DNA from: Pseudomonas sp. ABC1
Lineage (GTDB): Bacteria > Pseudomonadota > Gammaproteobacteria > Pseudomonadales > Pseudomonadaceae
DNA length: 64,000 nt
Direction: 5' to 3'
Assembly: GCF_013395055.1 (NCBI RefSeq)
Contig: NZ_CP058349.1
Location: forward strand, 310,001 to 374,000
Part shown: piece by piece, positions 37,201 to 41,940 of the stretch
Layout of the letters: each line of letters opens with the position of its first letter
Position numbering within the stretch: the stretch's first letter is position 1
Position numbers and translations under genes: made by a program
Notes under the pieces: model-generated
Told to the model about the DNA's origin: nothing
What the model saw: only the letters and a program-made list of their open reading frames with translations
Databases searched by the model: none

Positions 37201-38071
37201 AGAAGGCCACTCGCCAATGCGACAGATCGAGTTCGCCCAGCTTGCCTTCGGCGATACGCTCATGGCAGAGCCGGAAGGCGAAGTCCGGGCCGCCGCTGAT
37301 GGTGCCGCGATAGCGGCTGACCGCATCGAGCCAGCGCAGAGGCCGCTCAAGAAAGTGCTGCGGCGACATCAGCACCACCGGGATGGCACTGTAGATACCC
37401 TGCAACAGCCCGCCGATCAGCCCCATGTCGTGGTACAGCGGCAGCCAGCTGACGATCACATCGTCTTCGCCGATTTCATAGCCCTGGCGGATCAGCCACT
37501 CGTTGGCTTCCAGGTTGCCCTGGCTGACCTGCACGCCCTTGGGCGTCGCGGTAGAGCCTGAGGTGTATTGCAAAAAGGCGATGCTGTCGGCAGGCATGAG
37601 TTCGCCCTGCCAGCCATTGCCCGAGGCATCCTCCAGCAGATCGACGGCCAGTAGCGACGGCAGCTTCGCCGGCAGGCTTTGCAACGGCGCCTGCAGTTCG
37701 GCGGTGGTCAGGATCAGCGCCGGCTCCGCATCGTCGATGATCGACAGCAGGCGCCCCAGGTGCTGCGGGCGCGAGGACTCCGGCGGGTAGGCCGGCACCG
37801 CGACGATCCCGGCGTACAGGCAACCGAAGAACGCCGCGACGTATTCCGGCCCACTGGGAAACAGCAACAACGCCCTGTCACCGACAGTCGCACGTTCACC
37901 CAGCGCCGCAGCGATCGCACGCGCGCGTCGATCCAGTTGCCGATAGCTCAGTACCAGCCCGTCGTCCGATTCTCCGCCGAGGAAGCGCAATGCCGTCTGC
38001 TCAGGCCGGGAAAGCGCATGGCGCATCAGGGCGTCAGCCATGGAAAGCGGGCGTACGAAGGTGTTCGTCAT
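25202..38071 (-). CDS. pvdL: Pyoverdine chromophore non-ribosomal peptide synthetase PvdL
   Basis: 4289 residues, near the ~4340 of P. aeruginosa PvdL. Domains in order (residues approximate): fatty-acyl-AMP ligase 1-575; carrier (Ser ~612); condensation with HHIVADGW (~805); adenylation A1 (YTSGSSGQPKG ~1271); carrier (GGHS ~1654); condensation (HHIVTEGW ~1849); A2 (YTSGSTGLPKG ~2329); carrier GGDS (~2718); epimerisation (HHLAVDGVSW ~2894); condensation (HHILIDAW ~3365); A3 (YTSGSTGEPKG ~3844); carrier (GGHS ~4226). There is no thioesterase. In PvdL an acyl group starts the chain, followed by Glu, D-Tyr and Dab. Pocket residues read here: A1 DVWHFGRIN, A2 DAEGIGAVM, A3 DIWELTADD (a Dab-type code). 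Confidence 0.96.
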   Translation of the reverse strand: MTNTFVRPLSMADALMRHALSRPEQTALRFLGGESDDGLVLSYRQLDRRARAIAAALGERATVGDRALLLFPSGPEYVAAFFGCLYAGIVAVPAYPPESSRPQHLGRLLSIIDDAEPALILTTAELQAPLQSLPAKLPSLLAVDLLEDASGNGWQGELMPADSIAFLQYTSGSTATPKGVQVSQGNLEANEWLIRQGYEIGEDDVIVSWLPLYHDMGLIGGLLQGIYSAIPVVLMSPQHFLERPLRWLDAVSRYRGTISGGPDFAFRLCHERIAEGKLGELDLSHWRVAFSGSEPIRQDSLLDFAERFSACGFRPGAYLASYGLAEATLFVTGGRPGQGIGSLELDSAALAENRAQLGNGSVLMSCGWSQPEHPVIIVDPQSGEVLPDDRVGEVWSSGPSIAQGYWRNPVASAESFPQRDGRTWLRTGDLGFMHQGELFVSGRLKDMLIIRGQNLYPQDIERTVEQQIEAVRKGRVAAFAVQQAGEEGFAVAAEISRRAQKQQPLEQLLAQIRDAVADVHHESPALVALLDPGTLPKTSSGKLQRSACRTLLQSGELVPVALGQFGETSQPLMAQGVSSLSTGERVAAYWRQFLKLERIDEQASFFASGGNSILAVQMLAEVRDELAATVELRDLYENPTLAAFTAIVEQRRQGTLPAERIPQVDRRQPLPQSPAQNRLWFLWRRQPGSIAYNIPGGLRLRGELDVAAVQRAFETLVERHESLRTVFSEDADGNGLQCVLEQGACPLLYESLEEWPVEQRERRARAVQEEEARARFDLEHGPLLRVKLVSLDEQDHLLLVTLHHIVADGWSLGILLDEFAQLYAAFSQGQPSSLPALPIQYADYAAWQRREQDDGHLQGQLDYWQHVLEGEAQPLNLPSDAPHRREQGAAERFSLRLDKALGQRLRQLAEAQGTTVFTVLLAAFQVLLYRYGGQTDIRVGVPNANRRQRETQGLVGFFINTQVLRSQLDGLQGFDSLLAALHERVAEAQANQSIDFERVAAVLEGEPFSVMFNHLQRDSGALRRLPGLLAEELPWHSREAKYDLQLHSEETAQGALRLSFDYAVELFESTAIEHLAGHMRLLLEQLCEQPGLALDDFALLSAPERKQLQGWSAQPLEQASSLLPQRLRIQVEASPQAIALVAAETTLDYASLERRSNRMAHFLRSQGVVAEVRVGLFAERSIELMVAVLGIIKAGGVYLPLDPDYPRERLHYMIEDSGAVLLLGQRATLDGLPDGIKALAIDELTLDGWPDTPLALTLHPDNLAYVIYTSGSSGQPKGVGLTHGGLASRLDWMQREYAFGPSDVFLQKAPLGFDVSLWECLLPLICGARLVLAGDGQHRDPRSLVELIRLHGVTAVHFVPPLLQLFLDEPAVGECQSLRLLFAGGEALPLELAQRACERLPQAVLHNRYGPTETTINVTHWSCAGEAGARMPIGRPLGNVSCEVRDAGWQLAPAGAVAELILGGQGLARGYLGKPGLTAERFLPAPEGSRIYRSGDLARWRGDGVLEYLGRLDEQVKLRGFRIELEEIRAELLRQPGVRQAAVILDEENDNARLLAYLVVDGDASERIERVRQALILSLPEYMQPAHILCLEALPLTPAGKLDRRALPHPELVRRVFREALDEPARSLAAIWSEVLNVPAIGLDDDFFELGGHSLLATRIVSRARQAFSVDLPLGSLFEARRLEDFARRVARAQAEGRADGWGVIQTVDRSQRLPLSYSQQRMWFLWQLDPQSPAYNVGGMARMTGPLDAEAFERALQALIQRHESLRTTFPAEDGKAWQRVREASDVILQRLDLGELPEAQRQARIQALAEEQAHQPFDLENGPLLRACLVRSGEQEHHLLVTLHHIVTEGWAMDIFARELAMLYGDFLEGRESSLAPLPVQYLDYSAWHRQWLEAGEMQRQLDYWRGQLGGEQPLLALPSDRPRPAVQSHSGELHRFDLDPALARRVIGFNNSRGLTLFMTMSAALAALLYRYSGQDDLRIGVPQANRIRPESEGLIGAFLNTQVLRIRPDGQMRVEELLEQVRQVALEAQAYQDVPFDHLVEALQPQRSAAWNPLFQVMCNVQRWEFQQRRTLAGGLQVEYLVNDARATKFDLNLEVTDFDEQLRCCLTYSQDLFDAERIQRMAEHWQHVLIGMLDDPQARLCDLPLLNANERSQLLENGQGETPDAAQASVAELFERQAEASPEALALTCAGQSLSYAELNQRANRLAHRLRELGVGPDVRVGLALRRSLDLVVGLLAVLKAGGAYVPLDPEYPLERLRYMIEDSGIALLLGHDDLLETLSPLPASVTPWGLESDGPGLSAYPQENPPRLSQPEHLAYLIYTSGSTGLPKGVAVEQGPLAMHCQAVGRLFGTTGADRELHFYSVNFDAASERLLVPLMFGAEVVLREQGQWDAEDICRLIRERRINVLGFTPSYGNQLAQWLAGQGESLPVRLCITGGEALTPEHLHGLREAFAPQQVFNAYGPTETVVMPLACVVEGDGRTGIPIGRVVGARRLYVLDEDLSLLPAGATGELYVGGYGVARGYHERPGLSAERFLPDPFSVAEGGRMYRTGDLVRQRADGQLEYQGRIDHQVKVRGFRIELGEIEASLLQNPQVRETVVVALDGPSGKQLVGYVTAEGDELDEATLCESLRQHLAERLPEHMVPAHVLVLAQFPLTSNGKLDRKALPEPDLSMARQQYQAPRNSAEQTLASIWQGVLGVAAVGIDDNFFALGGDSILSIQVVSRARQAGIHFSAKDLFQHQSVRTLAAAARLSEVVELARGPVTGPSELTPIQHWFFEQAMPYRQHWNQSVLLQSQETLQPEWLEQALQALLEHHDALRLGFRRNEQGQWHAEYRSPSEQQGLLRLADEARLELFEDVQRSLDLQDGPLLRALLVPGTPDRLLLVIHHLAVDGVSWRVLLEDLQRLYRQFEHGEPAQLPARTSALGEWAGRLRSYASSESLREELGWWQHHLEGARSDLPCDFPAGENLQRHARSLTLKLDAETTRKLLQQAPQSYRARVEDLLLTALARTLCTWSGQSSALLQLEGHGREELFDDIDLSRTVGWFTSAYPLQLTPTREPGASLKAIKEQLREVPHKGLGYGVLRYLADGECRAAMARLPEARVTFNYQGQLDQGFNEQALFAPSLEPAGSQHDGDAPLSAWLTIDGQVLGGELSLRWTYSERLYRAETVQRLAENYQIELTGLIEHCLAAENGGITPSDFPLARLQQTQLDVLPLPYQQIEDIYPLTPMQEGLLLHTLLEPGTGIYFMQDRYRIDSAIDVTRFEQAWRAVVARHEALRASFCWNAGEQMLQVIHRGDGDGVEFLDWSELPEGEHESRLQALLKDERLAGFDLLERPPLRLRLIRLGAERHWFIMSNHHILIDAWCRSILMGDFLTIYQALGDGREAHLDNPPRYRDFIAWLQRQGLEQTRGYWRNLLAGFERPSHIPSDRPILHDNGGMLVGDLHSRLSREQGAHLRELAQRHRLTVNTFAQAAWALVLRRYGGERDVLFGVTVAGRPASLPQMQQCVGLFINSIPLRVAMPEAGKDPSVAQWLQQLFERNLELREHEHLPLVDIQECSELPKGQPLFDSLFVFENAPVDASVLDGAQSLNARSESGRTHTNYPLTVVCYPGDELGLHLSYDRRFFDEPTIARLLEDFQRLLLALGEHFDGRFADLPLLAADERRQRLEDCNRTAREYPLQQGYAALFETQAARHAQSIAASCLDEQWTYCQLSHKANALANRLRQAGVGEDVPVALLAERSLPLLGMIVGSLKAGAGYLPLDPAHPPQRLAHILRASRTPLLVCSPACRVQAEALLEDWDEAPSLLVWDGEEDSRAPGVDVTGEHLAYVIYTSGSTGEPKGVMVHQAGMLNNQLSKIPYLGLEASDVIAQTASQSFDISVWQFLTAALCGARVDIVPDEIAHDPAALLRHVQESGISVLESVPALIQGLLAEGVASLGNLRWLLPTGEAMPPSLARQWLQRYPQVPLVNAYGPAECSDDVALFAVDDASTRGAYLPIGTATDNNRLYLLDDELQPVALLAQSELFIAGTGVGRGYLGDPQRTATSFLPDPFAADGSRLYRSGDLARCRLDGVLEYIGRVDHQVKIRGYRIELGEIEARLREFPKIDDVAVAVQNSAGGQYLVGYLVMATEPDSESLKQHLLQRLPEYMVPRHWQRLERLPRNANGKLDRKSLPTFEFSAGQAHVTPRNELERSLAGIWAEVLGVDSVGVTDNFFDLGGHSLLATQIASRVQKTLQRAVPLRAMFECATVEELARYIDALEGAELTEQKVSRIDDLMARLEAL

Positions 38072-38150
38072 GGGGCTGTACCTGTCCCTGAAATCGATGC
38101 GAAAACGGTCGCCGGGCGAGCCTTGGACCGGTGTTGTTCATGCAGGGAAA

Positions 38151-38174
38151 ACGAAGAGGCAATGGGGGAAATTA
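38151..38174 (-). promoter_or_regulatory. Candidate PvdS-dependent (iron-starvation) promoter of pvdL
   Basis: On the minus strand GCTAATT (TAATT at 38174-38170), 16-nt spacer beginning TCCCCC, then CGT (38153-38151). The published box (G/C)CTAAAT-CCC ... CGT differs at one -35 base. It is about 80 bp before the pvdL ATG. Confidence 0.75.
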
Positions 38175-38297
38175 GCGCTGTAGGCGTTTCGTCATGATTG
38201 CGATGCAAGCTCGTTCATGCGGCCCCGGCGGTCCTTCGACAGAGCGAACTGCCAGCATTGGCGGCCCGGCAATAGCAGTCTGACACCACCTAAAAGA

Positions 38298-38316
38298 GAT
38301 AATGATTATTACTTGA
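38298..38316 (+). promoter_or_regulatory. Candidate Fur box at the pvdS promoter
   Basis: GATAATGATTATTACTTGA matches 13 of 19 bases of the Fur consensus GATAATGATAATCATTATC, including the first nine in a row. It overlaps the likely -35 element. Fur-Fe2+ binding here would shut off pvdS in iron-rich cells, the known control of this gene. Confidence 0.75.
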
Positions 38317-38341
38317 CTCTTGTTTGGGGAATGCCTACTTT
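38313..38341 (+). promoter_or_regulatory. Candidate sigma70 promoter of pvdS
   Basis: TTGACT (38313-38318), 17-bp spacer, TACTTT (38336-38341). The ATG of pvdS is at 38397, about 48 nt after the expected transcript start. Confidence 0.6.
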
Positions 38342-38396
38342 TCTTGGCGTTTCAGGGAAACAGACTTTTGCAACCTCTTGCCGCATAGGTACAGCC

Positions 38397-38951
38397 ATGC
38401 AGGAATTTGGAACCGTAGAGTGCAACGCGGAAAGCGACGAAGGATCTTCGGATCTGCTGAAAACCCTGGTCGACAACCGGCACAACCTGGTCAAGGCAGC
38501 CACCCGGATCACCGGTTGCCCCAGTCGTGCCGAGGATGTCGTCCAGGATGCTTTCTTCAGACTGGCCAATGGACCCGCGCAAGGATTGCCGCTCAAGGCC
38601 CGGGCCAGTTATGTCTTCCGCATCGTCCACAACCTCGCCATCGACAGTTATCGCAAGCAGGCGCTCGAGCAGCGCTACACCACCTGTGAAGAAGACGGCG
38701 CCAATGCAGCCCTCGACAACTGCACACCCGAGACGGAAAGTCTCAATCAGGAAACCCTGGGCCTCGTCGAAGTGGCGCTCAAGCAACTGCCCGAGCGCAC
38801 GCGCTATGCCTTCGTTATGTACCGCGTGCATGGCAAGCAGCAGAAAGACATCGCCAAGGAGCTGGGCGTCTCGCCGACCCTGGTCAACTTCATGATCCGG
38901 GATGCACTGATCCATTGCCGCCACTGCGTCAAGTACGAACCGGCTCGCTGA
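38397..38951 (+). CDS. pvdS: Iron-starvation extracytoplasmic-function sigma factor PvdS
   Basis: 184 residues from the ATG at 38397. Region 2 shows TRITGCPSRAEDVVQDAFFRL (37-56) and FRIVHNLAIDSYRKQALEQRY (in pieces), region 4 LPERTRYAFVMYRVHG and QKDIAKELGVSPTLVNFMIRDALIHC (in pieces, 149-174); these are near-identical to P. aeruginosa PvdS as I know it. It directs RNA polymerase to pyoverdine promoters and is restrained by the anti-sigma FpvR, not encoded here. Expression is probably set by the Fur box at 38298-38316. The 3' neighbour, a phosphopantetheinyl transferase gene, begins 2 nt after its stop. Confidence 0.96.
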   Translation: MQEFGTVECNAESDEGSSDLLKTLVDNRHNLVKAATRITGCPSRAEDVVQDAFFRLANGPAQGLPLKARASYVFRIVHNLAIDSYRKQALEQRYTTCEEDGANAALDNCTPETESLNQETLGLVEVALKQLPERTRYAFVMYRVHGKQQKDIAKELGVSPTLVNFMIRDALIHCRHCVKYEPAR

Positions 38952-38953
38952 GC

Positions 38954-39667
38954 ATGTGGGTATCCGAGCACCACTGGACTGTCGACCCGGTCCCGGTGCC
39001 TGGTAGCCAACTGGTTTCGCTTCATTTCGATCACAGCCGCCTGACACCTGCCCATATAGAAGCCTGCGGTATCGCACTGCCCGCCTCCATCGTTCGTTCG
39101 GTCCCCCGTCGACAAGCAGAATTCATTGCCGGACGCCTGTGCGCCCGCGAAGCCCTGCGAGTACTCACCGGGCTGGCCTCAATCCCGGCGATAGGCCCGG
39201 ACAGGGCGCCGCAGTGGCCCGAAGGCGTCTGCGGCTCCATCAGCCATTGCGGCGATATCGCCATGGCCGTGGTGGCCCCACTCGATAGCACGGCCTGTGT
39301 CGGCATCGATATCGAACACAGGCTGGACGAGCGCAAGGCCCACGAATTGCATGAACAGATACTGATATCCCGCGAGCGCGAGCGATTCCTGCGCCTGCCA
39401 ACGGAACAGCGGGGCTGGCTGCTCAGCCTGACCTTCTCCCTCAAGGAAAGCCTGTACAAGGCGCTCTACCCGCTGACGGGCACTCACTTCTACTTCGAGG
39501 ATGCAGAGTTGCTGGAGCACTCCAATGACGGGAAGGCTTGCCTGCGCCTGCACAAGCACCTGAACGAGACGTTCACTCATGGCAGCCTGATCGAGGGCGG
39601 TTTCCATGTCCAAGGCCAGCACATCCTGACCTGGGTCAGCCTCCCCGCGACGCACAGCCAGGCGTAG
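38954..39667 (+). CDS. EntD/PcpS-type 4'-phosphopantetheinyl transferase
   Basis: 237 residues. The three family motifs are present: P1 PQWPEGVCGSISHC (87-99), P2 CVGIDIEH with metal-binding Asp119 and Glu121, and P3 FSLKESLYKALYP with Lys164, Glu165 and Lys169. It transfers the phosphopantetheine arm of CoA to the serines of carrier domains, without which PvdL is inactive. Its ATG is 2 nt after the pvdS stop, so the two are almost surely one transcript and the enzyme should be iron-regulated. The start has no strong ribosome site, suggesting coupled translation. Whether it also serves fatty-acid ACP, as PcpS does, cannot be told. Confidence 0.93.
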   Translation: MWVSEHHWTVDPVPVPGSQLVSLHFDHSRLTPAHIEACGIALPASIVRSVPRRQAEFIAGRLCAREALRVLTGLASIPAIGPDRAPQWPEGVCGSISHCGDIAMAVVAPLDSTACVGIDIEHRLDERKAHELHEQILISRERERFLRLPTEQRGWLLSLTFSLKESLYKALYPLTGTHFYFEDAELLEHSNDGKACLRLHKHLNETFTHGSLIEGGFHVQGQHILTWVSLPATHSQA

Positions 39668-39718
39668 CAAGCGCACCTATAGAAGTACTTGTCGCACAAG
39701 ATCGCAAACAGCCCCCAG

Positions 39719-39755
39719 ACGCAGCTTGCGACGAGACACCAACAGCCCCTAGGCT
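39719..39755. repeat. Half copy C of the conserved-loop repeat family
   Basis: ACGCAGCTTGCGACGAGACA followed by CCAACAGCCCCTAGG resembles the loop and right arm of copies A (21590-21621) and B (53859-53890). The left arm is not recognisable. It lies between the PPTase stop and the TSUP gene. Confidence 0.5.
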
Positions 39756-39785
39756 TGCACACCCCCGAATCGCCACGAGCCCCAC

Positions 39786-40541
39786 ATGGAATTCAGCGCC
39801 GAGCTGCTCTTCGTTTTCTTTCTGATCGCCATGGTCGCGGGTTGCATCGACGCGATTGCCGGCGGTGGCGGTCTCATCACCCTGCCGGCATTGCTCGCTC
39901 TCGGCATTCCACCCGCTGCCGCCATTGCCACCAACAAGCTCGGCGCCGCCGCTGGCTCGTTCTCCTCCGCGTTGTACTTCGTGCGTATCCGCGAGGTCCG
40001 ACTGGGCCAGATATGGCCCATGATGCTGACCACCTTCGTGGGCTCACTGGTGGGCGCGCTGGTGCTGACCCAGATCGACAACTCGATCCTGAAGAGCGTC
40101 ATTCCCGGCCTGTTGATCGCTTTTTCCGTCTATTTCCTGCTGTCGCCCAAGCTCGGGGAAGCGGACAAGAAGCAACTGCTACCACGTCGCTACTATTTAT
40201 TGCTGGTAGCACCGGCCATCGGCTTCTATGACGGATTCTTCGGTCCCGGCACCGGCGCCTTCCTGTCCATCTCCTTCGTCCTGCTGCTCGGCTACAACAT
40301 GGTCAAGGCCACTGCGCATGCCAAGGTGCTCAACTTCTGCAGCAACTTCGCCGCACTGCTGTTCTTCATACTGCATGGCGGCATCCTCTGGTCCATCGGG
40401 CTGGTGATGCTGGCCGGGCAACTGCTCGGCGGCAACCTCGGCGCCAGGATGGCGGTGCGCAGCGGACACAAGCTGATCCGCATCGTGATGATCAGCGTGT
40501 CCTTGAGCATTTCCGTCAAGATTCTGTTCTTCGATGCCTGA
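39786..40541 (+). CDS. TSUP-family (TauE/SafE) membrane transporter
   Basis: 251 residues, almost entirely hydrophobic, with about eight membrane helices. TauE/SafE features: the glycine-rich first repeat GCIDAIAGGGGLITLPALLALG followed by PPAAAIATNKLGAAAGS, and in the second half GFYDGFFGPGTGAFLSISF and KATAHAKVLNFCSNFAAL. These half-repeats are typical of YfcA-like proteins. Family members export or import sulfur-containing or small organic anions (sulfite, sulfoacetate, taurine-related); the substrate here is unknown. The yigZ gene starts 51 bp downstream. Confidence 0.9.
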   Translation: MEFSAELLFVFFLIAMVAGCIDAIAGGGGLITLPALLALGIPPAAAIATNKLGAAAGSFSSALYFVRIREVRLGQIWPMMLTTFVGSLVGALVLTQIDNSILKSVIPGLLIAFSVYFLLSPKLGEADKKQLLPRRYYLLLVAPAIGFYDGFFGPGTGAFLSISFVLLLGYNMVKATAHAKVLNFCSNFAALLFFILHGGILWSIGLVMLAGQLLGGNLGARMAVRSGHKLIRIVMISVSLSISVKILFFDA

Positions 40542-40592
40542 CCGGCGTCCATACGGAATTTTCCCGACGACCTATTACAAACGACACAGGCC

Positions 40593-41180
40593 ATGCCCTT
40601 CACCCTTGCAGCGCCTTGCGAATACCAGGAAATCATTCGCAAGAGCCGTTTCCTGACCCATGCGATACCGGTAGAGACGCCCGAACAGGCGCAGGCTTTC
40701 ATCCGCGACATCAGTGAGCCCGGCGCCAACCATAACTGCTGGGCCTGGAAGATCGGCGACCTGTACCGCTTCAGCGACGACGGCGAACCTGGCGGCACAG
40801 CCGGACGCCCCATGCTCACCGCCATCGAAAGCCAGGATTGCGACCGGGTCGTGGTCGTCACCACCCGCTGGTTCGGCGGTATAGAGCTCGGCACGGGCGG
40901 GCTGGCACGCGCCTATGGCGGCTCGGCCGCCAAGTGCCTGCAAGGCGGCACGCGACTGCCCCTGGTCGCCCGCATCCAGTGTCGCTGCCACTGCCACTTC
41001 AGCGAACTGCCCCTGCTCAAGTCACGTCTGCCCGCCCTGGAGGCGCTGCTCGAAAGCGAGCATTTCGATGGGCTGGGCGCCACCCTGGAGCTGGCCCTGC
41101 CGGAAGAACAGCTCGCGGAACTGCAACGACTGCTCAGCGATATCACCCGTGGACGCAGCCAGTTGCAGATTGCACGATAA
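40593..41180 (+). CDS. YigZ/IMPACT-family protein
   Basis: 195 residues. The N-terminal UPF0029 domain carries the family signature: KSRFLTHAIPVETPEQAQAFI, ANHNCWAWKIG, SDDGEPGGTAGRPML and VVTTRWFGGIELGTGGLARAYGGSA. A short C-terminal ferredoxin-like domain follows (DUF1949-type, about 125-190). The eukaryotic relative IMPACT regulates GCN2; the bacterial role is unknown. The ~760-bp gene-free region follows. Confidence 0.9.
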   Translation: MPFTLAAPCEYQEIIRKSRFLTHAIPVETPEQAQAFIRDISEPGANHNCWAWKIGDLYRFSDDGEPGGTAGRPMLTAIESQDCDRVVVVTTRWFGGIELGTGGLARAYGGSAAKCLQGGTRLPLVARIQCRCHCHFSELPLLKSRLPALEALLESEHFDGLGATLELALPEEQLAELQRLLSDITRGRSQLQIAR

Positions 41181-41216
41181 ACCCGCGATCTTGCCCACAG
41201 ATCCTGTGGAACGAAT

Positions 41217-41225
41217 TGTGGATAA
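41217..41225 (-). promoter_or_regulatory. DnaA-box sequence 1
   Basis: TGTGGATAA on the plus strand, i.e. TTATCCACA on the minus strand, a perfect match to the DnaA R-box consensus TTATNCACA. Confidence 0.55.
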
Positions 41226-41429
41226 GCCCTGAGTGAATTCACGCATCGGTGAATTGGCGCACCCTCCAGGCAACTGCTCACTTAGTGAGCAAAGCTCCTG
41301 CAAAGCGCTACAAACAGCTTATAACACCTTGATTTATTGAATTTTTATCGGATCGAACACACTGTCGGCGTTTTGTCACATTCCGGCACGGACCTGTATC
41401 GAGTTATGCCCTGTTCCCGTGGAGAAAAC

Positions 41430-41438
41430 TGTGGATAA
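41430..41438 (-). promoter_or_regulatory. DnaA-box sequence 2
   Basis: A second perfect TTATCCACA (minus strand), 204 bp from the end of the first box and in the same orientation. Confidence 0.55.
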
Positions 41439-41689
41439 GACTGGGAATAAGCGCCACAGGCCTTGCGGCGCCTGAGCCTGGCGAGGTTGTTCATTTATTG
41501 ATCAGAAGTATCGAGCGGTATTCAACTCGGTCGGATAGCCGCAGGAGCAGTGGCTCGATCGTCGTCCCCGCACAGGTACGCCCGCTGTGAGTTCTACCGA
41601 GATCGTGACGCGGTGGCCTTGCACTCGTTGCGCCTATGCGAATGACAGGTGGCTGTAGAGGAAATTCGTTGGTCATAAACCCGCGCACC

Positions 41690-41772
41690 TGGGTTCCCGC
41701 CTTCGCGGGAACGACGAGTGACGGGTATCAGTGTTTTTTCTCAGGGTCACTTCGGTATTGACCGCGAGCCCA
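41690..41772. repeat. Repeat segment shared with the island at 56.7 kb
   Basis: The hairpin GTTCCCGC-CTTC-GCGGGAAC (41693-41712) is followed by GACGAG, then TTTTTCTCAGGGTCACT and CGGTATTGACCGCGAGCCC. The same order occurs at 56731-56802 with small differences. It stops where the folded repeat unit would begin. Confidence 0.75.
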
Positions 41773-41940
41773 GATTGGTCAACGCATTGCCACCTGCTGG
41801 CACGAAGATGGCAAAAAATCCTGCCTGCTTTGCTTCGGATGGGTGATTCACCCGATATCCCTTGCCGTTATCGGCTTTTCGCCCCTACCTCGCTATACTG
41901 CCCGGCTTTACCGTTCATCCTGATGCAAGGGTCCCGCCGC

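Larger units (their letters stand above)
38072..38396. other. 325-bp divergent control region of pvdL and pvdS
   Basis: No gene. From left to right it holds the pvdL leader, the pvdL PvdS-type promoter (38151-38174), about 120 bp with no motif I recognise, the Fur-like box (38298-38316) with a sigma70-type promoter for pvdS (38313-38341), and the pvdS leader of about 50 nt. Confidence 0.8.
41181..41940. other. 760-bp gene-free region before valS
   Basis: Less GC-rich than its surroundings. It contains two perfect DnaA-box sequences (41217-41225, 41430-41438) with an AT-rich stretch between them (41328-41347), a TGCTCACTTAGTGAGCA hairpin (41275-41291), and a repeat segment (41690-41772) shared with the island near 56.7 kb. 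No convincing reading frame or valS leader element was found. Confidence 0.6.

Noticed and set aside
41491..41688. A 65-codon minus-strand frame upstream of valS
   Set aside because: No ribosome site or recognisable motif; composition is neutral and it sits in a repeat-bearing gap.
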